Shown here: positions 47,738-59,107 of the stretch, one piece after another
Layout: every line of letters begins with the position of its first letter
How positions within the stretch are numbered: position 1 is the stretch's first letter
NCBI GenBank assembly: GCA_963921935.1
Contig: OY998184.1
Span: 30,161,567 to 30,225,566, forward strand
DNA from: Galeruca laticollis
Lineage: Eukaryota > Arthropoda > Insecta > Coleoptera > Chrysomelidae
DNA length: 64,000 nt
Direction: 5' to 3'
Notes under the pieces: model-generated
What the model saw: only the letters and a program-made list of their open reading frames with translations
Database searches by the model: none
What the model was told of the DNA's origin: nothing
Program-made: the position numbers and the translations under genes

Positions 47738-48545
47738 ATTTAAAAAACTTATCAACAAATTAATAGAACTTAATAAAATATAACTACCGGAGAACAAATT
47801 AAACAAAATAAACTTCAATTATTCATCAATTCGAAACGAACACTACAAAAATACAAAACTGCACCACTATGATCTTCGTGACGATTCCTTTAACCTTCAA
47901 TTCGCAAAACTTTCGATCAATTACGTGAAACGTCAAATTTGCGACCTCTACAATTAGGAATGGAACTAAAATTTTAATTTGGCCTTGACAATTCAAGAGG
48001 AACCACCGTGGTAACTACTACTCTTCCAAAACTATATCTCCCCGATATTCAGGGTGCGTTTTAAGCTCCAGCCAATTAGCGGGCGTTCTTACTCACATCT
48101 CCTCATAAGGAATTTTAGTCAAATTTCCTTATAAGCTGCCAACGGTCACGATGGTGCTCAGCCGCTGACAAGTGCCACCATTCGTTGTTTGAAAGGAACA
48201 CATGGGCGTAACAATGAAAGTTTAATTTTTAGTTACTGTGAACTCAGGTGGAATTAATTTTAAAATTTCACCAATTGCAAATATTCGCGACGAACACAGC
48301 ACACGCAGACTACGTTTTTATGATTGTAATTACTTTCTCCATAATACATTATTAGGATTTTCCCAAAATTTGCGAGTCGTATATGAAAAACAGTTTTTAA
48401 GAAACGACAAAATTCGGAATTGATAACATAACTGATGTAAATATCATTATGTTATGATGGGTGTTTCAGACATGTTCACGGGAATGATCAGAAGAAGCAC
48501 ATCTGTCATACACTGAGAAATACGTTGTAGTACAACAAATAGACA
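47738..48545. other. Non-coding interval upstream of the THAP gene
   Basis: Would contain the promoter of the minus-strand THAP gene. No specific element recognised; a 61-codon plus-strand frame at 48238-48423 has no known motif. Confidence 0.4.
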
Positions 48546-48570
48546 TACAGGGTGTCCCAAATAAAATTTG
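48546..48570 (+). repeat. Solitary mariner-type terminus
   Basis: TACAGGGTGTCCCAAATAAA, the shape of a mariner-like end, 78 bp before a second similar end. No partner end found. Confidence 0.45.
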
Positions 48571-48623
48571 AAACCCAGATATTTCGTGTTTTGTTCAACG
48601 TTGTAGTATAATAAATATATACA

Positions 48624-49345
48624 GGGTGTCCCAAGATTTTCTTACCTGCTGTAACTCAGAAATTAACGAATAGGTTCATTTGAAAATTGGGTTATGCTTT
48701 TGGGACCTACAGTAATTTCATTAGAGGTATACAGGTTATCTGTGACGTCATCATAGAAGCAGGAACGTCATCGCAATGGAAAAGATTCAATGGAAGGGGG
48801 GGATCAAACTTAGCTCGAATGTAAGAGCTTTTTATTTCAAATTCAAAAATGTATCAAAGTGAGGGTAATCAAGTGGATAATTATACCAAATTTTCAGTTT
48901 AATGTTTATTTGCAAGAATAACCAGAACATTTCGACTTCACAGTGATTTTATAAAAGATGTTCAATATGGCCTCCGTCTGCAACAACACAAGCATCGAAC
49001 CGTCTAAGTAGTTCGCGTGTACATGCCGCATGTATCATCGCTTGCGTAATGTTATTACAAGCGTGTCTAATTTCAATTTTTAAATCGTTCGTATCTACAG
49101 GTTTTTCATTATTAACAAGCTGTTTTAATATCCCCATACAAAAAAATCTAACGGTGATAGCACCGACGATCGTGGAGGCAATTGAAAAGTTTCATGAGTT
49201 CCAATCCATTTGTTTGGGAATCTAGCATTAAGAAAATTCACTACAATGCCGCTATTATGTGGGAGTGCGCCATCTTGCTGGTATATCATATCCTTAGAGT
49301 AATAATATTCAGTAGAGACGGCTATTCATTCATAAACACGTGTAT
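48624..49345 (-). pseudogene. Mariner-like transposon 3' half with transposase C-terminus
   Basis: A terminus TACAGGGTGTCCCAAGATTT at 48624 is followed by a long non-coding end and then, on the minus strand (49340-48950), a transposase C-terminal half: MIYQQDGALPHNSGI with the second catalytic aspartate, FPNKWIGTHETF, LPPRSSVLSPLDFFVWGYL, where the expected aspartate of the SPDLSP motif is valine, and CVVADGGHIEHLL at the end. The N-terminal half and the other TIR are missing. Its non-coding end is the same family as the sequence flanking the 55-63.5 kb Gypsy element. Confidence 0.75.
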
Positions 49346-49814
49346 TTTCGTGGCCAACAATCCTAAACACCTGTAGTGAAATAATGAATAAATTACAAAA
49401 AGTGAGAATGGTATTGTAGATACATGGCCTTGGTAATTTCGGTTGGTTTTCTGACAAACTTGGCACCGACGAAGAATGATAATCCAAAAACCTTGAATTA
49501 ATTATCTTAAAAGTTTATTTTGTCACTAAATGTCTTGAAAAACAAATCAAAACAAAAGAACTAAATGTTTACTCTCTAGTCGTAATGGCGCTCATATAAG
49601 CAAACGACGTTTAACATTATTCGCTACAATATTACAGCGTATTCGTAATGATCGTCGAGCATATTCTGACGATATTTACATCTCTATTTATATGGTAATT
49701 AAACAAGGACAAAACTACTAAATAAGTTACCCTTGACACATAAAACAATTACTGACATTTTGAGCAATGTTCCCACCAGTTATAGTCTAAGAGCAACGTT
49801 TTCGAGAGAGAATT
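49346..49814. other. Non-coding interval
   Basis: No gene recognised; forms the left flank of the long-TIR element. Confidence 0.4.
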
Positions 49815-50186
49815 TCAGGTAGGCCAATTTTTAGAAATTCTATCTCTCTCACTCTCCCGCACGTCATATGGACTATCTGGCTGGTGGTAGTGGTTGCGTT
49901 CATCAGTGCGCATCCTACCTGCACAGGTAAAATATCGATTTTTTTAATCATTTTAGAAGTTTTTTTTTTCATTATTTTTATTGAACTTTCCACAGCGTAA
50001 ATCTAATATTGCCAGACATTTGTATTGTTGTTTAAACTGTTCCAGACGCTAATTTCGAATAAAAAAAAAATTTTCAAAATAATTCAGTATGGCTGAAATT
50101 TTTTTATAATATTATTTAAGTATCTAAAAACTTAAAATTAATTTGTCAAACAATAATTCGGTTGTTAAACCTTCAGCCAGACCGAT
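49815..50186 (+). repeat. Left TIR of the unassigned element
   Basis: Begins CAGGTAGGCC, includes GTGCGCATCCTACCTGCACAGG (first 20 of a sub-terminal CAGGTAGG inverted copy) and ends CTTCAGCCAGACCGAT. A second, internal CCTACCTG at about 49913 repeats the terminal motif in inverse orientation, as transposase-binding sites often do. Confidence 0.85.
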
Positions 50187-50355
50187 ATAAAATTGAAAAG
50201 TTATTGGGCATGTTGGAAGAATATGAACAATCACGTGTTAGCTGCGCAAGCGCGATAGACGACAGCAGCTGTTTGGAGTCAAGATGGCGTCAGTTTAGTC
50301 ACATTGGTGTGTTCGTTGTTGTTATTTTTAATGTTTTTAACTAAATTGTGTTACA

Positions 50356-53300
50356 ATGGCTAATGAAAAATTAAAATGTATTTTTTGCAAAGACAGAAAT
50401 GGAAGAATAATAACTTTTGTAGAAAATAAGTTTAAAAAGTGTAAAGAAGTTCTAGAAGTACGTGTAAATTTTAAACTGAAATATGATAGTGTACAGTTAC
50501 CGGAGCAAGTTAATGACACTGATGGATATCACAGAAATTGTTACAGCAGTTTTACAGCTTTAATGGCAAAATACCGTAATTTATCTGAAATCAATTTCTC
50601 GTCAACAGTAGATCTTCCCAGCACATCTAGTTCAACTTCATTGTCAAATACTGCAGTAGATGTTAGCAAAACCCTGCCTGATAATACATCTCAGAGTTCA
50701 CATACAGAAGTTAATATCCAAGAAGTTGACACTTCTAATGCAATTATTGAGCCTGAAAATGTGGTAAATATAGAAACAAATTCAGGTGTCAAACGAGTTT
50801 GTTTTTTTTGTGGAAAAGATCGCAAGCAATCAAAAGGTAAACAACAAACTTTACACTCCTCAAATAATGCAAAAATTTATATAAAAATAGCAGAGTGGAT
50901 GACAAAATTGAGTAATCAAGAGTTGCTACACAAAATAAAAAATTTACAGTCAAAAGTGAATTTTTTTATGATCATTCGTGTGAATTGGCATATTTAAATG
51001 ATTACAATAAAGTTATTGCTGATAATCCACAAACTCCCTGGCATGACAATCGGAGTATCTACCAGTGCATTTTCAAACAAATTGTATAATTAATAGAGGA
51101 AGAAGTAATCAACAATGAAAATTGTTTGCTGTTATCTTCTCTTTGTGACACGTACAACAATGAATTGAAGCTTCAATCTGAGTCAGATGTAAATTTAATG
51201 ACAAATCATTATCTCGAGGAGAAAATTGTCAAACAATTTGGAAAGTCAATCAAAATTATTACAAAAAATAAAAAAAGAGTTATCATGCACAAAGATAGCA
51301 GTTTATTAGAAGACAATGATTTGACGAGACTCGAGGAAAATGAGCTTATTGATAAAGTAGCTTCAGTCCTGCGGAACGCCATTTTAAAAATGGAAAAAAT
51401 TAAAATTACCTTCAAAAATCAAGCCAAGTGATTTAATCAATGGTGAATGTAACATTCCTGAAAAGTTAGATCGGTTTTTTAAAGTATTGATTGGAGGCAA
51501 AGATATTCGTCGCCGAAATGGTGTAAACTGTGATCGATTAAGCAACTCAATCGCCTCTGATACTATTTTTTGTGTGACTAATGGTACTATTAAACCATCA
51601 AAACATATAACTCTTGGAATGACTGTTAAAAGTCTTACAAGTAGTAGAAAAATAATTAACATTCTTAATCGTCTTGGACATTGCTGCAACTATACTACAC
51701 TGGAGGAGTTGGAAACTGAAGCTACTTACTCATCTGTTCATCGCTCTGAAATTAGTCCACCTGACATTATTCGGAAATCATCATTATACACAGGTGTAGC
51801 CTTTGATAACTTTGATAGATACGTTGATACTCTTAATGGAAAGGAAACTTTGCATGACACCGTTGGTATAATATACCAAAATATTGATAATGGTGCTCCT
51901 AATGAAGGTGATGTAGACTCTAGAAGTGATCAGTTCGACATGTTACTACCACCAACGAAAAGAAGACGAACCTTTGAAGCTATTGTTCCTGAACTCGTTC
52001 CGATTTCTACTCGATTACAAATGTTAGAACGATTAATACCTGTTAAGAACATAGAGCAATCTATTCCGAGTACTTTGTCTTTAGTACAAACTATTGATTT
52101 ATTACATATGACTCCACTATTTTTCCATGTGCCAAACACTCCAATGTGGACGGGGTTTAATTGTCGAATTATAAAGGATAATACTCCAAAACAAAAAGTA
52201 TATTACCTTACTCCAATCAATTTGTCACCAACAGACACATCAGTAGTGAAGTTGACAATGACACAGGCTCAACAAGTTGGTGTGGAATGTAACCAAAAAT
52301 ACGTCCAAGTAACATATGATTTGGCCATCGCTAAAATTGCTCTCAAGATTCAGGCAACAGAAACCCCAGAATTTGATAATCTCTTCATACATCTTGGCTC
52401 ATTTCATTTGATGATGGCATTCTTTAAAGCGATTGGAGTATTTATCAATGAGTGTAGATTATCACATATGATGGTTGAAAGTAAGATTATAGCATCAGGT
52501 TCTGTGAATGGAATCATTGATGGCAAACATTTTAATCGTTGCAAACGTCTGCATCCGTTGATGGCTGTAGGTTTGCAAATATTACATTTTGACCAATACT
52601 TAAAAACAAAGCAAGTCGAACACTGTTTTTTAAAAGAGCAAATAATAGATGGTCTTCTTCAATATCAAAATCTTGAAATTTCCCATTCAACTACGACTGC
52701 TGAATTATAACCGAATCAAGTATTGTCCCGACTGCTCTCTTCATATCAAAAATTCGTAGATAAAACAAGACAAGGTGATCATGGTGAAACTGCTCAGTTC
52801 TACATGATCTACATCCAACTAGTTAAATATTACATCATTTTATCAATTAGCATACGCATGGGAGATTTGGAAATGTTTAAGCATATAATTCCAAAAATCA
52901 CAAATTTATTTTTTATGTTTATTCAACCCAACTCGATGGTGTGTTAAATATTATGAGAATTTAAAGAATGTTAACAAAACACATCCAGGACTTGCAGACG
53001 ACTTCAAATCTGGATGTTTCGGAATTAAAAGAACAGATAAATATTTTTCAAGAATACCAATAGACCTTACATTGGAACAGACTATGAATGCAGATGCAGC
53101 TAAACGTCTCAGCGGTATTGCACACTTTACAAATTCGATAGCTGCACGCCAACGCTGCACAAAAAGCCACAGTATCAGGGCTGCTTTGATCTCCCATGTT
53201 CTCGATGTTTGTGGATTAAGACACTTGCAAGACGTTTCCGCAGACTTACAACCTGATCGGATTAAAATTTTTGAAAAACAACTTGCTGATTTTATCGACA

Positions 53301-53806
53301 TCTTACAAAAAAACTGTAATTCGTTCGATCCAGATTTAAACAAAGATAATCTTTATAATATAGCTACTGGAAAGCCGGTCTCTGAACATATAGCTATCCA
53401 TCAGGCCTACCACCATGCAAAAGTGAATTGTATCACCATTTACTACGAGTTCGGTACGTTACAAAGTTTTGGAGAAATGCTCATTTAAAACACCCGACAT
53501 CTCTATCACCTCAAGCTTCCGGCTAGACCATAAATAACGATAAATATGATTTTGTCTGGTTTGTTGGAGAGCAATTGCCATCATTAGTTGCCGACATTAT
53601 TACTAAAGGTAAAAATTAAAAATAAAATACTAATAAATTTCTCTGCCGAAAGATTATTCAATTTTTCATTATTTCACAGATGATAACTTATTACAAGACG
53701 ATGACAACCCAAAAGACGATGATGACAATGAAAATGACAGCAGTGATGAAGATGATGATTATGACTATCAAGATGCCTCCGTTTTTTGTGATACAATTAT
53801 CAATTA
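50356..53806 (+). pseudogene. Large cysteine-motif protein of the long-TIR element
   Basis: ATG at 50356 opens a frame with a zinc-like module, LKCIFCKDRNGRII ... DGYHRNCYSSF (residues about 7-58), a serine-rich linker and a second CFFCGKDRKQSKG (about 150). Frame changes in a T7 run (about 50960) and near 51400 lead to 51487-52710, the longest piece: IGGKDIRRRNGVNCDRLSNS, FCVTNGTIKPSKHITLGM, INILNRLGHCCNYTTLEELE, VAFDNFDRYVDTLNGKETLH, FFHVPNTPMWTGFNCRI, FIHLGSFHLMMAFFKAIGVF and ASGSVNGIIDGKHFNRCKRL. After a stop at 52710 come LLSSYQKFVDKTRQGDHGET and a helical region to 53488 (ADAAKRLSGIAHFTNSIAAR). A last exon (53682-53806) after TTTCACAG is almost purely acidic. Roughly 1,100 residues if intact. 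Four or so breaks; otherwise well preserved. Catalytic residues cannot be assigned. Confidence 0.65.
53682..53806 (+). other. Acidic C-terminal exon
   Basis: The intron before it runs from a GTAAAAAT donor (about 53609) to TTTCACAG at 53681. The exon encodes strings of Asp/Glu with serine, then QDASVFCDTIIN and a stop at 53806. Acidic tails occur in DNA-binding and chromatin proteins; here it would be the end of the element's protein. Confidence 0.5.
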
Positions 53807-53998
53807 AAAAATATAATTTTTGTTAATTTTCATACTTGAGATTGATTATTATCTTAATTTTGTTCAACAATAAATAATTATTTTGATACTACAATAATCC
53901 ACACATTTATTCATTAAATTTTAATTCTTTCTCTGTAATTTATTCGACAACTATTTTTAGACCAATCAAAATGATACCACATCACTTTCCACTTTTAA

Positions 53999-54369
53999 AT
54001 CGGTCTGGCTGAAGGTTTAACAACCGAATAATTGTTTGGCAAATTAATTTTAGTTTTTAGATACTTAAATAATATTATAAAAAAATTTCAGCCATACTGA
54101 ATTATTTTGAAAATTTTTTTTTTAATTCGAAATTAGCGTCTGGAACAGTTTAAACAGCAATAAAAATATCTGGCAATATTAGATTTACGTTGTGGAAAGT
54201 TCAATAGAAATAATAAAAAAAAAACTTCTTAAAATGATTTGAAAAATCGATATTTTACCTGTGCAGGTAGGATGCGCACTGATGAACGCAACCACTACCG
54301 CCAGCCAGATAGTCCATATGACGTCCGGAAGAGTGAGAGAGATAGGATATCTAAGAACTGGCCTACCTG
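53999..54369 (-). repeat. Right TIR of the unassigned element
   Basis: Complement of 49815-50186, with small indels and substitutions. Confidence 0.85.
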
Positions 54370-54935
54370 AAATGCTTGTTTTCCTGAAGTTGCTAGCTCT
54401 CGTACTATTATAACCATAAAAGTATCTAAGGTTACAACAAATACTTATTCAAAATTTATTTAAGTAAATGCCTTTGTTAAATAAAATTCGAGTAATATTA
54501 ATTAATTTTAAAAGCAGCGACTCAAATGCATAAATTAGTATGACTTTTTATTTATTTGCATAACTTTTTGAAAAATTTTCGATTGAATTTGTAATTTCAT
54601 TTTTTCTACAACTAAAGAGACTTTGTAAATATAGCAAAGCAGTGGAAGTGTCCGCTAGTGAGTTTAGAATATGACTTGATGTTTAGGGCAAGAAAAAATC
54701 GAACCCAACATATCTATTTTATTTGTTAATCTGAGATCATTTCTCTTCTTTCATTCAAAGGAATATTCTCCACTAATGCAGGTCATTTTCTAGGAATTTT
54801 CAATATCTATGACCATTGAGATAGCCTTCAGAAAAATATGGGCTTACTAACCGACCATCGATTAATCCACACAAAACATTAACCTCCCATGTGGTTTGGA
54901 AGCGATAATTGCGGCATTTAAACGATCACTGGTTA
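54370..54935. other. Non-coding interval
   Basis: No gene recognised between the long-TIR element and the mariner fragment. Confidence 0.4.
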
Positions 54936-54939
54936 TTGT

Positions 54940-55007
54940 TGCAAATAAAAAATAAATTGAAAATTTTGTATAATCATCTACTTGAGTACCCTCATTGTGA
55001 TACACCG
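54940..55007 (+). mobile_element. Left piece of a mariner copy split by the Gypsy element
   Basis: TGGTTATTGTTGCAAATAAA and CTTGAGTACCCTCATTGTGA match, in reverse complement, 48850-48925 of the mariner fragment. The homology continues at 63530 on the other side of the Gypsy element, so the two pieces were once adjacent. Confidence 0.75.
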
Positions 55008-55893
55008 TGTGAGTGCCTTGGGTAGTCAGAGGGTAGAATATAAAGGGCTGTTTGATTAGAATTGCTTTTATTCAGATTTAGTTACAGTTATGCTGGAAAT
55101 AAAATTGAATAAACTCTTTCAGAGATACACTAAAATTATGTACAATAAAATTTTCTATACAACTATGTACAAGGCGTCTCGCTTCTGGTCCACGCTGTTT
55201 CCGGGATTTCAATCTTGGCCGGTGGTCGTCGGTTGGGTGGTCGGCTTCTATGAATCTCACGTACTTCGCCCCTAAAGTGCTCTGCGGTGTGTTCTGGGTT
55301 TAATAATGGTCGCTCTTCCGATATCTCCGACTTCTGAGATATACCCGCATCTTCTCTGGAATATCTACAACATATAGGGTCTAGGTGCCTCCTACCGCGA
55401 TCAATACTCAGCGGGGTTCGGTAGGGTGGGAGCTCGTCACTATCTCCGAGTCAATACTTGACGGAGATTTCGTACTAGCGAGGAATGCTTCTGTCCCGGG
55501 ATCAATTCTCACCGAGAGTTTAGCAACAGATAGGGTTATTTTGTGTTCTACCCTCCGGATCAATACTCGACGGAGGGGTAGGACACATACCTAGGGTCAA
55601 CCCTTATCTCCGGATCAATACTCAACAGAGATTTGACGGCTAACGCTGACGACATCTCCTCTCGTCTTACAACGCGAGACGTTGACTTTTATTACGAAAC
55701 TTCCTTGCAACAGCGGTGCCAGGATTAAGTTTCTGGTATCTGGTTTGGTTTTCGCTTTTACGCGTAAAGGTTTAACCTATAATGTGAAACTACCTATCAC
55801 TCCTGGTGTCAGGTTCGAGCTTGTCTGGTGTTCGAATTACCTCGAAGGTATGTCCGTGATTCATTTCTATCGTTTGATACCAGTGTCGTTACA
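55008..55893 (-). repeat. 3' LTR of the 8.5-kb Gypsy element
   Basis: TGTGAGTGCCTTGGG to CCAGTGTCGTTACA (plus-strand view). It lacks about 115 bp present in the partner LTR near 63395-63510. On the minus strand AAGGGGTG directly precedes it as polypurine tract. It contains the five stem-loop array (55391-55632). Confidence 0.9.
55391..55632. repeat. Array of five stem-loops in the 3' LTR
   Basis: Units at 55391-55425, 55442-55468, 55490-55530, 55548-55581 and 55606-55632 each have a loop close to GATCAATACTCGA. Stems differ but are self-complementary: CCTACCG/CGGTAGG, ATCTCCG/CGGAGAT, TCTGT/ACAGA with CGG/CCG, CTACCCTCCG/CGGAGGGGTAG and ATCTC/GAGAT. Spacing is 48-58 bp. Likely a regulatory or RNA-structural array. 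Confidence 0.8.
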
Positions 55894-56274
55894 CACCCCT
55901 TAGGTCGGAAAATTTGTGGAACAAAATTTTGTTCTCGCGGTCGCGAGACGCGAAAGCAGGCGGATTGTTGGACGATTTCGGGTGCGGCGGCGGTTTCTTG
56001 TATTGCCTTGCTTAGTACGGGATATTCAGCTTTCTCCCCTCGGCCAACGTGTATCGGTACCTCCGTCTACCGCTCTTCGGTCTCTCTTTTAGGTGTCCTG
56101 GTACGAGGGCGGACAGCGGTATTGACACTTTTAGTGACCGATTTCTCATTCCCATGAGTTGATGCCACTCGTTTTCCACTGTTTTCCCTAGAGTTTGGGG
56201 GCCGGTTGGTTTCTTTCTCCTCCATCTTTATGGTTTGTGTTTAGACTGATTCTTTTTCGGTATTTTCTGCGTAT
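55894..56274. other. Region between pol and 3' LTR
   Basis: Untranslated 3' part of the Gypsy element. No env-like protein is recognisable on the minus strand. Ends with a short polypurine tract at the LTR. Confidence 0.5.
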
Positions 56275-57287
56275 TTAAGTACTCCTAGTTGGTGGGGAGA
56301 CGGTTGTGGTGCTGGTGGGGGCTGACCTGTTTTCTTTTCCTGTCCATGCCAGTTTTAGGTCCTTTACGTGTAATTTGGGGATTTTTGCGTGGTTGTCGGC
56401 TTTAATCTGGAAGATGCTGTTGGCAGTTTTTTTTTGTATGATGTACGGTCCCGTGTATTTCGGGCTAATTTTGCGCAAAAATTTTTTTCCGTGTTTGACA
56501 GATGATACTCTCTTTTCATCACCGTGTCCCCGTTTTCGGTGTCCTGTTTCTCCTCCTAAGGTGATAATAGTCGCTCTGAGATGTGAATGCTCGTGCTAGG
56601 TTAATTTTAACTAGTTTGAATGTTTCGTTTAATTTTGTTCATTGTTGTTGGTTGTATTTTCGTTGTGTAGGGATGCGTCGCTCATGATTTCACTTGGCAG
56701 TCTCAATTTATGGTCAAAGTTTATAAATGCTGGTGAAAACCCTGAAAACCTGGTTGATTGGTATCTGGCGGTGTTTATGGCGAATGTTAATTCTGGTATA
56801 TATGTATCCCATTTTTTGTGGTTATTATCACAGAATTGTAAAATCATGGTTTCCATTACTCTGTTGGCTCTTTCTACTGGGTTATTTAGCGGTAAGTACG
56901 GTGGTATCTCCTGTTTTTCTATGTTGAAATCGGACAGCAGTTCTTTGAAGGGTTTCTTTTCGTATGATCTGGCGTTGTCTGTTATTACTTCGGGCAGCCG
57001 AATTTCATTAGTATTTTGTCTTTGAATTGTTGTGTTATCACATTTGCGGTGATCTTTCGAATCGGACTCATCTCCACCCATTTGGTAAACGTATCTTGAA
57101 AAACGATCAAGTAATTGTTACCTTTGCTTGAGGTCACTGTTTGCCACGGTTCTTGCGGGATGTTAGTTGACTGCATCTGACCTGGTGTTTGTAATTGCGA
57201 CGGTTTATATTTCTGCCAACTTAGGCACTCTCTTATAAATTTCGCTGTAACCCTGAACATTCCTGGCCAGTAGTACTTTCTAGCTAG
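56275..57287 (-). pseudogene. pol: Gypsy integrase core and GPY-like end
   Basis: 57260-56985: YYWPGMFRVTAKFIRECLSW finger cysteine region, IPQEPWQTVTS in place of the usual D at the first catalytic position, YLIVFQDTFTKWVEMSPI. 57081-56629: VITDNARSYEKKPFKELLSD with second catalytic D, IPPYLPLNNPVERANRVMET with the glutamate, and FAINTARYQSTRFSGFSPAF. 56478-56275: RKISPKYTGPYIIQKK, a GPY-type C-terminal domain. Integrase joins cDNA to the genome. Frame breaks at about 57020 and 56600; the long plus-strand frames over this region are shadows. Confidence 0.85.
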
Positions 57288-57800
57288 TCATGCTATCGTT
57301 TTTGCTATTCCCAGGTGTCCTGCTGTGTGATTGCTGTGGTTTTCTTCGATTAGTTTTTGTTGTTTATCTGCCGGAATGCACAGTTTCCATGGGTATGACA
57401 GCTCGTTTTCTTTGAGGTCATATCTGTCCCAGAAATGTCTGTGTAGTTTGTTATCTATCACGGTGAAATATGGATGCCTTTGCGAAATCGCTTTTACTTC
57501 CGATTTTTTTTCGTACCAGTCCGGCTTCGTTTTGTTCGATATTGTGTTGATATGGGTTACTGGGTTCCGTGATAGTGCGTCTGCTATGGTATTTTTCGAT
57601 CCTTTTCTGTATAACACGTCGAAATCGAATTGTTGTGAGATCATGGCCCATCTTGCTATTCTACCTGATGGTTTGTCCATTGACTTCAGGTACTCGAGGC
57701 TCTGATGGTCGGTAATTTTCGGAAATAAGTATCCTTCTAAGTAAGGCCGCATTTTCTCTATTCCGCATACTACTGCTAGCAGCTCCTCCTCCTGTCATGG
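57288..57800 (-). pseudogene. pol: Gypsy RNase H end and integrase zinc-finger start
   Basis: The frame 57752-57288 starts in RNase H (ITDHQSLEYLKSMDKPSGRI, FDFDVLYRKGSKNTIADALS) and continues into the integrase N-terminus: HFWDRYDLKENELSYPWKL, IPADKQQKLIEENH, then HTAGHLGIAKTIA with the histidines of the HHCC finger. A stop at 57288 separates it from the rest of integrase. The upstream RNase H portion (57950-57760) is present in another frame. Confidence 0.8.
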
Positions 57801-57949
57801 TACAGGTTTTCTCTGCGGCTGCCAGAGTTCTGCTGGCGTATGCGATGACTCTATCGTGATTGTTTTCGTCCTTTTGTAGGAGTGCTACTCCTAGTCCAAC
57901 GTTTGACGCGTCCGTTTGTAGGTAAAATCTTTTTGAAAAGTCGAGATAT

Positions 57950-58720
57950 ACTATTACTGGCGCTTGCGTTAGTAGTGTTTTGATCTTCTTTAAAGCTGTT
58001 TCCTGTTCGTAGTTTTAAGCCCATTTCTGTTTTTTTCTAGTAATTTTGCAAAGTGGTGCGATGTTTTCGGTATAATCCTTTATGAATCTTCTGTACCATG
58101 ACGTGATTCCCAAGAATCTTCTTAATTGTCCTGATGTCTTCGGTGTTGGGTATTCTATGATCGCTTTGATTTTATCTTGGTCTGTTTTGATACGTTTTCT
58201 GTTTACTACGTGCACTAAGTATTTTATCACGTATTTTCCGAAGTTGCATTCTTCGACATTTATCTTCAGTTTTGCTTTTCGCAGCCTTCTAAAAATTTCC
58301 TCAAGTGTTGCAAGTGTTCGGTGAATGTGTTGCAAATGCATGTGATTCCATATCTGGTCCTATTATTGAGTCTAAAAGTCTCTGGAATGTTGCTGCTGCT
58401 GAGTGTAGTCCGAATGGAAGTACCTTAAAATTAAAAAGTCCTTTACCTGGAGCGGTGAAAGTTGTGATTGATCTGCTTTGCTTTGCTAGGGGCACTTGCC
58501 AATATCCGTTTTTAAGGTCTGAAGTTGATATGTATTTGGCCGCTTTCAATTTTTCTAAAATATTATTTATAAACGGCAGCGGATATGCGTCTTTTTCTGA
58601 TATTTCGTTTATTTTTTTAAAATCCACGCAGAATCTGTAGTTTTTCTTTTTATTTTGTACTATCACAATCGGGGAGCTGTACGGGGGCTGTTCGATCTTT
58701 TTATCATCCCTTCTTCTAAC
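57950..58720 (-). pseudogene. pol: Gypsy reverse transcriptase with deleted catalytic box
   Basis: Frame 58666-58301 has YRFCVDFKKINEISEKDAY, LPFINNILEKLKAAKYIST, SDLKNGYWQVPLA, GLFNFKVLPFGLHSAAATFQ and GPDMESHAFA. The next frame 58341-58015 has LEEIFRRLRKAKLKINVEEC, FGKYVIKYLVHVV and YPTPKTSGQLRRFLGITSW. The YLDDI motif expected directly after ESHAFA is absent: sequence jumps to the FTEHLQHL-type region, consistent with a small deletion of roughly 30 bp plus a frameshift. The protein is therefore catalytically dead. Confidence 0.9.
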
Positions 58721-59107
58721 ATGTTGTCTATTTCCTTATTTATAATCTCTTGCATAACCGAATTTATTGGTCGATATCATTGTTTAATCGGTGTTGTTTG
58801 TTTTAATTTTATCGTTTGCTTTGTTAATGGAGTTACTCCGCGGATATTGTCGAAATGTCTTATCTCAGTTTCCAAAAACTTTCTTAGTTTTATTTTTTCC
58901 TTCATCAAAATGTCCGGATTTATGTTGAATTAGGTTTCTGTGTTCCCTTGATTTATTGTCTCTATTATATTGGTTCTTTGCTGTTTGCTGTTGAGGTACC
59001 TCAAGTTTTATAACCTTCTTGGGAATGTTTCGCCTTCGGACGTCATTGTCTTAGGTTCTGTGTCTTGAGTCGTCTCCTTTCTGGTTTGTTTACGGTGATC
59101 CTTCGGT

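Larger units (their letters stand above)
49815..54369 (+). mobile_element. 4.55-kb long-TIR element with an unassigned large protein
   Basis: The ends CAGGTAGGCC and GGCCTACCTG start inverted repeats of about 371 bp (49815-50186 and 53999-54369) that are over 85% alike by eye. Between them is a plus-strand coding region of about 3.45 kb whose product matches no transposase superfamily I can name. Similar multicopy proteins of unknown function occur in insects, cnidarians and molluscs, from memory. The TIR-plus-single-gene design argues for a DNA transposon. No clear target duplication at the innermost boundary; weak similarity extends some 40 bp further out, so the true ends may lie near 49775 and 54410. 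Confidence 0.7.
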
